Shown here: in pieces, positions 53,729 through 61,897 of the stretch
How the letters are laid out: each line of letters starts with the position of its first letter
How positions within the stretch are numbered: the stretch's first letter is position 1
Assembly (NCBI GenBank): GCA_947625255.1
Contig: CANQNT010000003.1
Span: 62,001 to 126,000 of the forward strand
DNA length: 64,000 nucleotides
Reading direction: 5' to 3'
From: an uncultured Acetatifactor sp.
GTDB taxonomy: Bacteria; Bacillota; Clostridia; Lachnospirales; Lachnospiraceae
The notes under the pieces: model-generated
Told to the model about the DNA's origin: nothing
The model's database searches: none
Seen by the model: only the letters and a program-made list of their open reading frames with translations
Made by a program: the position numbers and the translations under genes

Positions 53729-53803
53729 TCGGAGTGGCGGGATTCGAACTCGCGACCTCCGCCTCCCTAAGACGGCGCTCTAACCAAGCTGAGCCACACC
53801 CCG
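53729..53803 (-). tRNA. tRNA-Pro(AGG)
   Basis: 75-nt cloverleaf on the minus strand. Acceptor CGGGGTG pairs with CACTCCG (one G-U), D stem GCTC/GAGC, anticodon stem CCGTC/GGCGG with loop TTAGGGA (anticodon AGG), T arm with GTTCGAA. Discriminator A; CCA is not encoded. It stands alone next to the degraded accessory segment. Confidence 0.9.
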
Positions 53804-53973
53804 AAAGCACTTGTAATTATACTCTACTCTTTGAGAAAATGCAAGCATTTTTTTCGGAAAATCAGAATAAACCTTTCCACAAAATTGGCTTTCCATAAAT
53901 AATGAACTTATCACCTGTTTCCCATAAAATCGGAAATGTTTTTTAACCGGCAATGTGCTACGATAATCTCAGA

Positions 53974-53990
53974 CAAGGGACCCTTGCAAG
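53974..53990 (+). promoter_or_regulatory. Possible operator upstream of AraC-fusion gene
   Basis: CAAGGG-A-CCCTTG (53974-53986) is a perfect inverted repeat and overlaps a second palindrome CTTGCAAG (53983-53990), about 20 bp before the GTG start. It could be an operator or a leader hairpin. Confidence 0.4.
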
Positions 53991-54006
53991 AGAACGAGGT
54001 GGTATC

Positions 54007-55347
54007 GTGACAAAAACGGAGACAATCCAGAAAGCAATTGATTATATTGAAGAAAATCTCAGATCAGAAATCACATTTGAAGACCTGATCGGAGAGACCC
54101 ATTTTTCCCAGTCCTATTTTATGTACCTTTTTCAGGAGGCGGTAGGGCTGCCCTGCATGAAGTATATCAATCGGCGCAGACTTCTTTGGGCGCTCTTTGA
54201 GATGAACGCGGGGAAAAAGGGCATCGATGCCGCGCTGGAATACGGCTACGATACTTACGCGGGCTTTTTTAAGGCTTTCCGTCAGGAATTCGGCTGTTCT
54301 CCGTCCACATACCGCAAACGATACACCATCGGCAAGCCGCACAGACTCAATTTGCAACAGGAGGGACACTTTATGATATCGAATCAAAAACTTAAAACAA
54401 TTCTCGCCCATTGGGATGGGGAATTTGAAAACATCCGGGCCGTAAAATATTCAAACGGCATCATCGCCGATTCCATGTGGGTCGTAACCTTAAAAGGAGA
54501 AAGATATATTCTCTCAGCCTGCACCAACGAGGTTTCCTTAAAAAGATGCCTGGAACCAAGCCGTCTGGAAGAAACAGAGGGGTTGGCCGCCGCTGCGGTG
54601 TTCAAGACCAGGGACGATCTGGACTATGTGACAGATGGAGACCTGTGCTTTTACCTGACGAAGAAAAGACGGGTGATCGGTGAAATGGCGAGTCCTCTGG
54701 AGTTTTACCGCATCCCGGAAAACGCACAGGCAGTCGGTCAGATTCTGGCCAGGCTCCACCGCTGTCTGCGGAACGCTTCGCTCAACGAATTCTATGAGGA
54801 AACGGACCGCCTGGAAACTGTTCTGAACAGACTTCCCAAGGTACGCCAAGCCCTTTCTCTTCCGGAAGCCTTTTATCTGGAATATGAGGATTGGACCAAA
54901 AGGCTTGCGCCAAAGCTGCCCAAACAGCTCATCCATCGGGATCCCAATGAAAGCAATATCATCATGGAAAACGGAAAATGCACAGGTTTCCTGCATTTTG
55001 AACTTTCCAGAGTCGGTTACCGCATTTTTGACTTATGTTATGCGGCAACGGCAGTGTTATGCGGCTTATATATGCAAAACGAAGACAAGAAGGCTCCGGC
55101 AGACGGCATTTGGTTCCCGATTTATCACAATATCATCCTCGGATATGAAAGTCTGGAACCCCTTACCAGAGAAGAACACCAGTCGCTGCCTTACATGGTC
55201 TACACCATCCAGATCATCTGTGTCTCCTACTTCAATAACTATGATAAGTTTGAACGCATGGCCAGAGCCAATGAAAAAATGCTTCTCTGGCTCTGGGAGA
55301 ACCGGGAAGCATTTCCGGATAGCCAATCCAGACGGACGGATGAATGA
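54007..55347 (+). CDS. AraC-type regulator fused to phosphotransferase-like domain
   Basis: 446 residues. N-terminal AraC double helix-turn-helix (about 1-105, with LIGETHFSQSYFMYLF and ALEYGYDTYAGFFKAFRQEF), then a 330-residue aminoglycoside/choline-kinase-like domain. The latter has the Brenner motif HRDPNESN (about 310), but the metal-binding IDFD position reads LHFELS, with His in place of Asp. Start GTG at 54007 after GAGGTGG; an upstream ATG adds residues without an RBS. Neighbours give no clear substrate. It may be a sensor using a defunct kinase fold to bind a ligand; that is inference. Confidence 0.85.
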   Translation: MTKTETIQKAIDYIEENLRSEITFEDLIGETHFSQSYFMYLFQEAVGLPCMKYINRRRLLWALFEMNAGKKGIDAALEYGYDTYAGFFKAFRQEFGCSPSTYRKRYTIGKPHRLNLQQEGHFMISNQKLKTILAHWDGEFENIRAVKYSNGIIADSMWVVTLKGERYILSACTNEVSLKRCLEPSRLEETEGLAAAAVFKTRDDLDYVTDGDLCFYLTKKRRVIGEMASPLEFYRIPENAQAVGQILARLHRCLRNASLNEFYEETDRLETVLNRLPKVRQALSLPEAFYLEYEDWTKRLAPKLPKQLIHRDPNESNIIMENGKCTGFLHFELSRVGYRIFDLCYAATAVLCGLYMQNEDKKAPADGIWFPIYHNIILGYESLEPLTREEHQSLPYMVYTIQIICVSYFNNYDKFERMARANEKMLLWLWENREAFPDSQSRRTDE

Positions 55348-55356
55348 CGGAAAAGA

Positions 55357-56274
55357 TCAGCTCTCTTCCTCGTAAAACCGCCGGTACAACTCCACTCTGC
55401 GGTCGCTTTTCAAAGGAAAGTCCTTTCTGTATTCCTCCGCCGCGGTTCCGTCCACATCCACCAAAAGGAGCCCGCCTGCCGACTCTTCGGCAGGCAAGCT
55501 CCTGCCATAAGGATCAAAAGCCATGGAAGATACAGGCTCATAGGATAAACCTCCGCCCTCTCCTCTGCGATTTACACCCAACAAGTAACACTGATTTTCA
55601 ATGGCCCTGGCCTGCAAAAGAACCCTCCAATGCTCTGCCCGCGCGCCTGGCCAATTGGCAATGACCACAATGCAGGCACATGTCCCGGACAAGGCCTGAA
55701 AGACCTCCGGGAAACGCAGATCATAACATATCGCAAATCCCACCCTCAGTCCGTCCACCTGACATTTCGCCAAATGATTCCCACCGGTAAAATAACGCCC
55801 TTCTTCACCAAAGGTAAAGGGATGAAGCTTGTCATACTGAGCAAGAACCATTCCCCGTTCCACCGCCATCAGGCAGTTATAATATTTTCGGTCCGCGCTT
55901 TTCCGCACATAACCAAACACAATCACAAGCGAGTACCTCCGGGATAAGGCAAGCATCCGCCGGCACGTCTCAGTGACATAAGGAATCGAATTGCTCCTCT
56001 CAGACGCCGAGGCCGGATTATCCCGCCGCGCTCCTCCGGGTTCCCAGGCCGAACCATTCCGTGCCGCTCCCGCCGTCTCTGCCAAACCGAAGTCGTCCGA
56101 AGCCGCTTCTCCCGTCCTTTCCACCGCCATGGAAAAACCCGTCAGAGTCATCTCCGGGAAAATCACCATCCGTGCGCCCGCTTTGGCACTCTCCGCCACC
56201 AGACGCTCTACGGTCAGCCAATTCGCGTCCTTATCCTCCCAGACAATTTCCATCTGTGTCAAGGCGATCTTCAT
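55357..56274 (-). CDS. Carbon-nitrogen hydrolase (nitrilase/omega-amidase type)
   Basis: Amidohydrolase of the nitrilase superfamily. 305 residues with the catalytic triad Glu41 (FPEMTLTGF), Lys149 (YDKLHPF) and Cys183 (AICYDLRFPE). Between residues about 52 and 95 there is a low-complexity insert (rich in Ala, Gly, Glu, Ser) in a surface loop where related enzymes have only a few residues. GGAGG lies before the ATG. It converges on the AraC-fusion gene with no clear terminator between them. Omega-amidase (alpha-ketoglutaramate) activity is the best guess. Confidence 0.9.
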   Translation of the reverse strand: MKIALTQMEIVWEDKDANWLTVERLVAESAKAGARMVIFPEMTLTGFSMAVERTGEAASDDFGLAETAGAARNGSAWEPGGARRDNPASASERSNSIPYVTETCRRMLALSRRYSLVIVFGYVRKSADRKYYNCLMAVERGMVLAQYDKLHPFTFGEEGRYFTGGNHLAKCQVDGLRVGFAICYDLRFPEVFQALSGTCACIVVIANWPGARAEHWRVLLQARAIENQCYLLGVNRRGEGGGLSYEPVSSMAFDPYGRSLPAEESAGGLLLVDVDGTAAEEYRKDFPLKSDRRVELYRRFYEEES

Positions 56275-56319
56275 GACATTCCTCCTATTTCGAGGCGGGA
56301 AAGCCGCTCCGGTCTCACA

Positions 56320-57771
56320 TCAGCCTTCCTTCTCCTCCAACAGCCGCACCAGATATTCCCACACTCTGGCGGTAGAGCTGATACTCAGGGTCTCCTCCGT
56401 GGTATGGATATCTTTCATATTGGGTCCGATGGACACGCAATCCAAATCTTCGATCTTACTGCCCAGCAGTCCGCATTCCAACCCGGCATGAATGGCCTCC
56501 ACCTTGGGATCGCAGCCATACATTCTGCGATACAGGCTGATCATCTTATCCCGCAAAGGAGATTTCACGCGATACTGCCACCCCGGATAATCTCCCCTCA
56601 CACTCTGACTTCCGCCAGCCAATTCCGCCAGGGCCTGCAGCCTGCCTATCAGGGCAAATTTCGCGCTTTCCACGGAGCTTCTCACGGAAATATGTGTTAT
56701 GAGCCCCTCCTCCTTTAGCTCCAGGATCCCCAGATTCAGAGAGGTTTCCACCAATCCGGGGATATCGGCACTCATAGCCTGCACACCATTGGGCAGGGCA
56801 AACAAATAAGCCGCACACCTGGCTGAAGACCGGGCCGCAGTACAGTGAAAAGTCCCCTTGCCCAGAGACTGGATGCGTACCCGCACGCCGGGATCCCTGC
56901 TTACCAGTTCATCCGCGATTTTCGCCGATACCGTATCCAACACGTCAGCGAACAAAGCGCTATTCGCCCCATCCACCACCAACAAGGCCCTGGTTTCCCT
57001 TGGAATCGCGTTATCCGCAAGCCCGCCGTTCAACGCCTGGATGCCGACCTCCATTTTTTCCGTCAGTCGATAAAGAATCCGACCCATCAGACAGTTGGAA
57101 TTTCCTCTTTCCTTATGAATCTCTGAACCGGAATGACCGCCCGTCAGACCGTCCAACACCACCTCATAGGCGATTCCTTCCTTCTCCGTCCATTCCACCG
57201 GCAAAGTCGCGTCCACCCTTGCCCCTCCGGCGCAGCTTGTCAAGAAGATGCCCTCTTCCTCGGAATCCAAATTCAAAAGACGATTACCAGTCAAAGAAGA
57301 CAAATCGATTCCCCGGGCACCGTCCATGCCCACTTCCTCGTCCACGGTGACGACCACCTCTAAACGGGGATGACAAATATTCTCCGAATCCAACAACGCC
57401 AGAGCATAGGCTACCGCGATGCCATCGTCTCCGCCCAGGCTGGTTCCCTCGGCAGAGATCAAGTCGCCATCCACCCGTAGGCGCAGACCTTCCTTTGTCA
57501 TATCGATCTCATAGTCCGGCTTCTTCACGGCCACCATGTCCATATGACCCTGCAGGATCATTGTGGGCTGATTCTCATAGCCCGGGGTAGCCTCCTTGAA
57601 CAAAATCACATTTTTCAGCTCATCCTGCCGCCAGTCCAGACCTCTTTCCTTAGCAAACGCCACCAGATAATCGCTGATCTGTCCTACATTCCCGGATCCA
57701 TGCGGGATTTTGCAGATTTCTTCAAAAAAACGGAACACGTTCTTCGGTTCCAGATTGGATAATACACCCAT
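56320..57771 (-). CDS. pepD: Aminoacyl-histidine dipeptidase (M20 family)
   Basis: Cytosolic zinc dipeptidase. 483 residues, the size of PepD. Motifs: GHMDMV (metal His/Asp), SLGGDDGIAVAYAL (bridging Asp), DEEVGMDGARG (catalytic and metal Glu), NLDSEEEG, and the C-terminal IHAGLECGLLG with the last metal His. A lid domain lies in the middle. It has its own promoter upstream, divergent from the MarR operon. Confidence 0.94.
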   Translation of the reverse strand: MGVLSNLEPKNVFRFFEEICKIPHGSGNVGQISDYLVAFAKERGLDWRQDELKNVILFKEATPGYENQPTMILQGHMDMVAVKKPDYEIDMTKEGLRLRVDGDLISAEGTSLGGDDGIAVAYALALLDSENICHPRLEVVVTVDEEVGMDGARGIDLSSLTGNRLLNLDSEEEGIFLTSCAGGARVDATLPVEWTEKEGIAYEVVLDGLTGGHSGSEIHKERGNSNCLMGRILYRLTEKMEVGIQALNGGLADNAIPRETRALLVVDGANSALFADVLDTVSAKIADELVSRDPGVRVRIQSLGKGTFHCTAARSSARCAAYLFALPNGVQAMSADIPGLVETSLNLGILELKEEGLITHISVRSSVESAKFALIGRLQALAELAGGSQSVRGDYPGWQYRVKSPLRDKMISLYRRMYGCDPKVEAIHAGLECGLLGSKIEDLDCVSIGPNMKDIHTTEETLSISSTARVWEYLVRLLEEKEG

Positions 57772-57797
57772 GTTTTCATCTCCTTATCTTTGCCTAA

Positions 57798-57826
57798 ATC
57801 ATAGCACACCAAAAGTTGTTTGACAA
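57798..57826 (-). promoter_or_regulatory. Promoter of pepD
   Basis: On the minus strand TTGTCA (57826-57821) and TATGAT (57803-57798) are separated by 17 bp. The leader before pepD would be about 20 nt. Confidence 0.75.
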
Positions 57827-57919
57827 GAAAGAAAATCTCGTTCCCACACCTGGCAATGACGATTGGACATCCCAAAGGGGCACTTAACGCCAACTTTCGG
57901 ATTCTAGATTGCTTCTCTC

Positions 57920-57948
57920 TTGACATCTTTTATCTGACATACTATAAT
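57920..57948 (+). promoter_or_regulatory. Promoter of the MarR operon
   Basis: TTGACA (57920-57925) and TATAAT (57943-57948), both exact consensus, 17-bp spacer. The -10 box overlaps the palindrome described next. Confidence 0.9.
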
Positions 57949-57967
57949 TTTGAATACTTCAAAATTA
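57945..57967 (+). promoter_or_regulatory. Probable MarR operator
   Basis: Arms TAATTTTGAA and TTCAAAATTA are perfect inverted repeats of 10 bp around TAC. The site covers the end of the -10 box and the expected start point, ideal for autorepression by the MarR protein encoded 31 bp downstream. Confidence 0.8.
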
Positions 57968-57997
57968 AACTTTATAAAATTGAAGGGAGGTTTGTAG

Positions 57998-58441
57998 ATG
58001 AATCATAACATTACAATATTCCGCAGCTACCTCGAAGCTTATGAGCACTTTTGCAAACCGTTGTGCCATGAGCTGGATATGCCGCAGATGGCATTCGATA
58101 TTATGATGTTTCTGGCCAACCATCCCGAAACCTGTACCGCGAAGGAAATCAGCCAACACAGAGGATTTAAGGAGAATATTTTATCCGTAAACATCAATAA
58201 ACTCGTAAATGAAGGATTCCTGGAGCGATCTTCCGTGGAAGGCGACCGAAGAAAAATACGGCTTGTATGCACGCGGAAAGCGCAGCCCATCATTGAACGC
58301 GGACGCAGACTGCAGGATAAATTTCATTCGATAATAAAAGAAGGACTGACCGATGAGGACCTTAAGGCCTGTCAGCGTTATCTCGACATTATAGGCCAAA
58401 ACGCCCTGCGGATTAGGCAAATGGAAATAAAGGAGGAATAG
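57998..58441 (+). CDS. MarR-family transcriptional regulator
   Basis: 147 residues, a complete MarR fold: N-terminal helix, HTH around CTAKEISQHRGFKENILSVN, wing VEGDRRKIRLVCTRKA, and C-terminal dimer helices. AGGGAGG lies before the ATG. First gene of a plus-strand series with the cytidylate-kinase-like gene 6 bp after. The palindrome over its promoter is probably its own binding site. Confidence 0.93.
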   Translation: MNHNITIFRSYLEAYEHFCKPLCHELDMPQMAFDIMMFLANHPETCTAKEISQHRGFKENILSVNINKLVNEGFLERSSVEGDRRKIRLVCTRKAQPIIERGRRLQDKFHSIIKEGLTDEDLKACQRYLDIIGQNALRIRQMEIKEE

Positions 58442-58447
58442 AAGTCC

Positions 58448-59050
58448 ATGAAATACCACTATGTAACAATTGAACGTGAATATGGGAGCGCCGGAACGGA
58501 AATCGGCAAAAAACTGCACACACTCAGCCAGATTCCATGCTATGGATTTGAGATTCTGGAACAAGTGTCGGTGAATCTTCACATTGAGATCGACCAGATC
58601 GAACAATATGAGGAAAAGGCAACCAACAGCTTTTTATATTCTCTTTATCTCATGAGTAAGATGAATGAAAATAGTGAGGGGCAGATCTCCAGGGAAGGAC
58701 AGATTTATCTGGAGGAACAGCGCGTGATCCAGGAATTTGCTTCGCAAGGTCCGGCTATTTTCATAGGAAGGTGCGCGGCCAACGCCCTTGCCGACAAAAA
58801 CGATGTCCTCAGGGTCTTTATACGGGCGGACAAGGAGCTGCGTAAGAAAAGGGCCATAGAAAGCTATCGGATCCACCCCAATGATGCGGAAGCAGTTATC
58901 CGCAGATTTGACAGGAAACGCAGCAATTTTTATGCCACCAACACGGGAAATAACTGGAATGATATCTCAAACTACCACCTGGTTCTGGACAGCGGCAAAC
59001 TGGGAATTGATCGGTGTGCCAGGATTATTCTGGAAGCCATGAAAGAATAG
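58448..59050 (+). CDS. Cytidylate kinase-like family protein
   Basis: 200-residue P-loop protein. The glycine-rich segment REYGSAGTEIGKKL matches the atypical P-loop of this family; IFIGRCAAN and the Arg-rich lid RADKELRKKRA follow. Widespread in gut Firmicutes, often as a partner of regulators or transporters, with unknown substrate. It is not the essential Cmk. Co-transcribed with the MarR gene upstream and Tag downstream. Confidence 0.88.
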   Translation: MKYHYVTIEREYGSAGTEIGKKLHTLSQIPCYGFEILEQVSVNLHIEIDQIEQYEEKATNSFLYSLYLMSKMNENSEGQISREGQIYLEEQRVIQEFASQGPAIFIGRCAANALADKNDVLRVFIRADKELRKKRAIESYRIHPNDAEAVIRRFDRKRSNFYATNTGNNWNDISNYHLVLDSGKLGIDRCARIILEAMKE

Positions 59051-59064
59051 TTTAGGAAGAAAAT

Positions 59065-59694
59065 ATGGGACACTGCGATTGGGTATTTGCAAGCGAAAAA
59101 GACCGGTTTTATCACGACCACGAGTGGGGCATCCCCGTACATGACGACCTCCAGATGTTCGAGTATCTGACGCTGGAGTGCCTTCAATGTGGCCTTAGCT
59201 GGGGGCTGATGATGAAAAAGCGCGAGATTTTCCGTCAGTGCTTTGAAAACTTCGAGTACGACAAAATCGCCGCCTACGGCGAAGATGATATACAGCGGAT
59301 TCTGAACACAGAGGGGATGCTGAAATCAGAGCGGAAGGTTCGAGCGGTCATTAACAATGCCAAGTGTTATCAGAAAATCAGAGCAGAGTTTGGCAGCTTC
59401 TGCAATTACCTCTGGGCCTATACCGGCGGGAAAACCGTTCTATACGACGGTCACGCCGACGGCGCGATACCAGTCAGTAACGGCCTTTCAGACAAAATCA
59501 GCCGCGACCTCAAAAAGCGAGGCTTCAGGTTTGTGGGAGCGGTGACCATTTATTCTCATCTCCAGGCCTGTGGTATCATCAACGACCACGCCATCGACTG
59601 CCCCTGTTATAAGAGGATTAACGAAACCTATCCTACGATAAGAAAGAAGCCGGAGCAGGAAGTAGGACAGGCCGGAGGGAAAAAACCGCAGTAA
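59065..59694 (+). CDS. tag: DNA-3-methyladenine glycosylase I
   Basis: Base-excision glycosylase for 3-methyladenine. 209 residues. Family motifs seen: CDWVFASEKDRFYHDHEWG (Zn ligands Cys and His), LTLECLQCGLSWGLMMKKRE and the C-terminal AIDCPCYKR with the remaining metal ligands. A short Lys/Glu tail follows. 14 bp after the cytidylate-kinase-like gene; the pair may serve alkylation repair with the adjacent DinB remnant. Confidence 0.93.
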   Translation: MGHCDWVFASEKDRFYHDHEWGIPVHDDLQMFEYLTLECLQCGLSWGLMMKKREIFRQCFENFEYDKIAAYGEDDIQRILNTEGMLKSERKVRAVINNAKCYQKIRAEFGSFCNYLWAYTGGKTVLYDGHADGAIPVSNGLSDKISRDLKKRGFRFVGAVTIYSHLQACGIINDHAIDCPCYKRINETYPTIRKKPEQEVGQAGGKKPQ

Positions 59695-59700
59695 ACACAA

Positions 59701-60492
59701 ATGGAAACTCAACGGGATGTGGATGAAAGAATGGAGCAAATCATCATTCATGTGGATATGGATGCCTTCTTTGCTTCCGTGGAAACGCGGGATAATCCTG
59801 CCCTGCGCGGCAAGCCGCTGATTATCGGTTCCCTTCCGGGGGAACGGGGCGTCGTTGCCACCTGTAGCTACGAGGCAAGAAAATACGGCGTCCACTCTGC
59901 TATGAACATCAAAGAAGCCTACCGGCGATGTCCGCAGGGTATCTATATGCACCCAAATATCGACAAATACAAGGCTGTATCCGGACAACTTCATGGGATT
60001 TGGAACACTTATGCTTCCGCTGCTGAAGCAATCGCGCTCGACGAGGCATATCTCGATGTAACACAGCAGGCGGAAAATCTGGAAGGAGCGCGCCGGATTG
60101 CCATGACCATCAAGCAACGAACCAGGGACGAAATCGGACTTACCTGTTCCGTAGGTGTTGCTTACTCCAAGACGGCGGCAAAGACGGCAAGTGAGGAAAA
60201 GAAGCCCGATGGATACTTTGAGATACCCACGCCAAAGGATTTTGTTGATGTGGGACAGCGCCCTGTCCGTTTGATTGGCGTGAACATATACAATTTGTCC
60301 AGCGAAGAAGGACGGCAGCTCTCTTTATTTGATTTTATGGCGGATGTGGAAAATGATCATAAGGCCGAAATAAGACGGTTACTTGATGCTTTGCAAGGCC
60401 GTTACCATCTTGATTTTGCCGGGCATCTGGATCAGATTTATCAAATGGACACGCTCCGCAAGACAGTGGAATACATGAGGAAACATATATGA
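59701..60492 (+). pseudogene. dinB: DNA polymerase IV lacking thumb and most of little finger
   Basis: 263-codon open frame. The palm/finger part is normal, with HVDMDAFFASVE and SYEARKYGVHSAMN, and LDEAYLDV retaining the catalytic acids. After TPKDFVD the sequence jumps to VGQRPVRLIGVNIYNLS, which belongs to the end of the little-finger domain in full-length DinB (about 350-420 residues). Roughly 130-150 residues are missing in frame. The C-terminal clamp-binding-like QLSLFDF remains. A polymerase without thumb is unlikely to work, though the frame is intact. Confidence 0.75.
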
Positions 60493-61035
60493 CAGAGATA
60501 AAAGAAAAGCTATTTGCCTATATTAAGAAAAAGTACCATGCGTCGCCGGAATATCCGTGGGCACGGTATCCGGGCTATGTAGCCTTTCGGCAGAGTGATA
60601 ATAAAAAGCTGTTTGCGCTTGTGACTGCCGTGCCGGGAAATCGGCTGGGTTTGAATGGGGAGAATGTAGTTGATGTCCTAAATGTCAAAGTGAGCGATCC
60701 CTTTCTCGCGGATTTTCCGATTCGTCAGGAGGGCTTCTTTCATGGGCATCCGATTGAAGCACAGACTCAGACCGCCGAAGGAATGGATCGTTCCATCAAA
60801 TCCGAAATATTACGACGTGCAGACGGCTTTTGCTGAATCGGATGAAATAGACTGGAATATTCCATTTCATTTTGATAATGGAGAGGTTCATATGTCCAGC
60901 ATAATGAAAATCAAGCTGTTGAAACGCTATGACCCGAATCGGTTTACGTTTGATGTACTTGGAAAAGAGTATGGCATTTTTGCGGTAAGAGGGCCGAGAG
61001 GAATCCCCCAAAGTCTAAGTGAAGCGTTGAAATAA
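60489..61035 (+). pseudogene. YjbR/MmcQ-family protein, frameshifted and shortened
   Basis: First frame (from an ATG at 60489, overlapping dinB by 4 bp) reads YPWARYPGYVAFRQSDNKKL to RQEGFFHG, a YjbR/MmcQ N-terminal half. Useful sequence then continues in another frame as EWIVPSNPKYYDVQTAFAES and HFDNGEVHMSSIMKIKLLKR to the end at 61035. The junction near 60750-60790 and another inside DEIDWNIPFHF both look like deletions compared with longer relatives. Probably non-functional. Confidence 0.6.
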
Positions 61036-61069
61036 TCTGATGCGCAATAGCATTATCAGATTGTTTTTT
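61031..61069 (+). terminator. Terminator of the MarR-tag-dinB operon
   Basis: AATAATCTGAT and ATCAGATTGTT form an 11-bp stem (one G-U) with a 13-nt loop, followed by TTTTTTG. It overlaps the end of the YjbR remnant. Confidence 0.85.
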
Positions 61070-61111
61070 GTATGATTATAGGAGCAAATGCTCTTACAGA
61101 AGCCCGTCAAA

Positions 61112-61172
61112 ACCAAACGCCTGTCTCTGATACGGCTGACACATTCCAGCCGCCGGAGACGGGCGTTTTGGT
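61112..61172. other. Large branched inverted repeat
   Basis: ACCAAACGCCTGTCTC (61112-61127) pairs with GAGACGGGCGTTTTGGT (61156-61172) except for one bulge and one wobble. The inner part contains CGGCT/AGCCG (61133-61137 with 61148-61152). It lies between converging transcription units and may terminate either, or be a relic of a mobile element. Confidence 0.55.
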
Positions 61173-61277
61173 CTTATATTTTGAATTTCCGATTATCGCT
61201 GCACCGCTGATGTTGTTGTCATGCTTTATGCGGTGTTGTCATTAGAGTATTTAAGAAGGCCTCTTCGAATCAACGCT

Positions 61278-61469
61278 TTATTTCCCGCCCAGTTTACCGA
61301 GCAGCTCGTATAGTATTCCATAGAGAAACTGCGCTTTTTCGGGCTCCATATCTACACAGGCAACGAGGCGCTGCGGCACGGAGAGTGCCTTTTCACGCAA
61401 GGCAGTTCCTGCGTCGGTTATGGAAACAATCAGGTCGAGTTCGTCGAGGTATTGCTTATACGCTTTCAC
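61278..61469 (-). pseudogene. MarR-family stub without DNA-binding domain
   Basis: 63-codon frame from a GTG at 61469 after AAGGAG. It starts KAYKQYLDELD, like the first helix of OhrR/MarR proteins, and passes directly to LIVSITDAGTALREKALSVP and LYGILYELLGKLGGK, the wing end and dimer helices. About 60-70 residues holding the helix-turn-helix are missing. It is the last gene of the redox operon and probably once regulated it. Confidence 0.65.
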
Positions 61470-61477
61470 GCTTCTCC

Positions 61478-61885
61478 TTACGATATGATTCCCCTTGCAA
61501 AATCAGCGGCGGCCTTTTGGTCGGCCTCATTCGGTCTGCCCTTATGAAGCATTGCAAAAGCGCCCCGGCAGAAAAACTCTTCTTTTGCAACAGGGATTTT
61601 CTTTTCGGTAAGCAGCTTTTCCACATACTTGCGGGTGGATTTGACGGCGGCGGATGTGCTGAAATTCACGACTCTGCCCACAGACACATGGATGCCGCTG
61701 ATGAATTTTTTTACTTCGTCATCTACATCGAAAGCGTAGGGCGCACTGCCGAGGAACAGGATATCCACATCTTCGGCCAGCGGTTCCGACACCGTTTTCG
61801 CTTCTACGCCGACAGCCTTTGCAATCGCCTCCGCAATCTTTTTTGTGTTGCCGCCTCTTGAATAGTACCGTACTGCAATATTCAT
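61478..61885 (-). CDS. Flavodoxin-like protein, short type
   Basis: 135-residue FMN-binding-fold protein. The phosphate loop region reads YYSRGGNTKKIAEAIA; central LFLGSAPYAFD and FSTSAAVKSTRKYV follow; C terminus with CRGAFAMLHKGRPN. Likely a redox carrier or NAD(P)H-quinone-type partner. Located 12 bp from a second flavodoxin and upstream of the MarR stub in the same operon. Confidence 0.85.
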   Translation of the reverse strand: MNIAVRYYSRGGNTKKIAEAIAKAVGVEAKTVSEPLAEDVDILFLGSAPYAFDVDDEVKKFISGIHVSVGRVVNFSTSAAVKSTRKYVEKLLTEKKIPVAKEEFFCRGAFAMLHKGRPNEADQKAAADFARGIIS

Positions 61886-61897
61886 GTCAACCCCACC

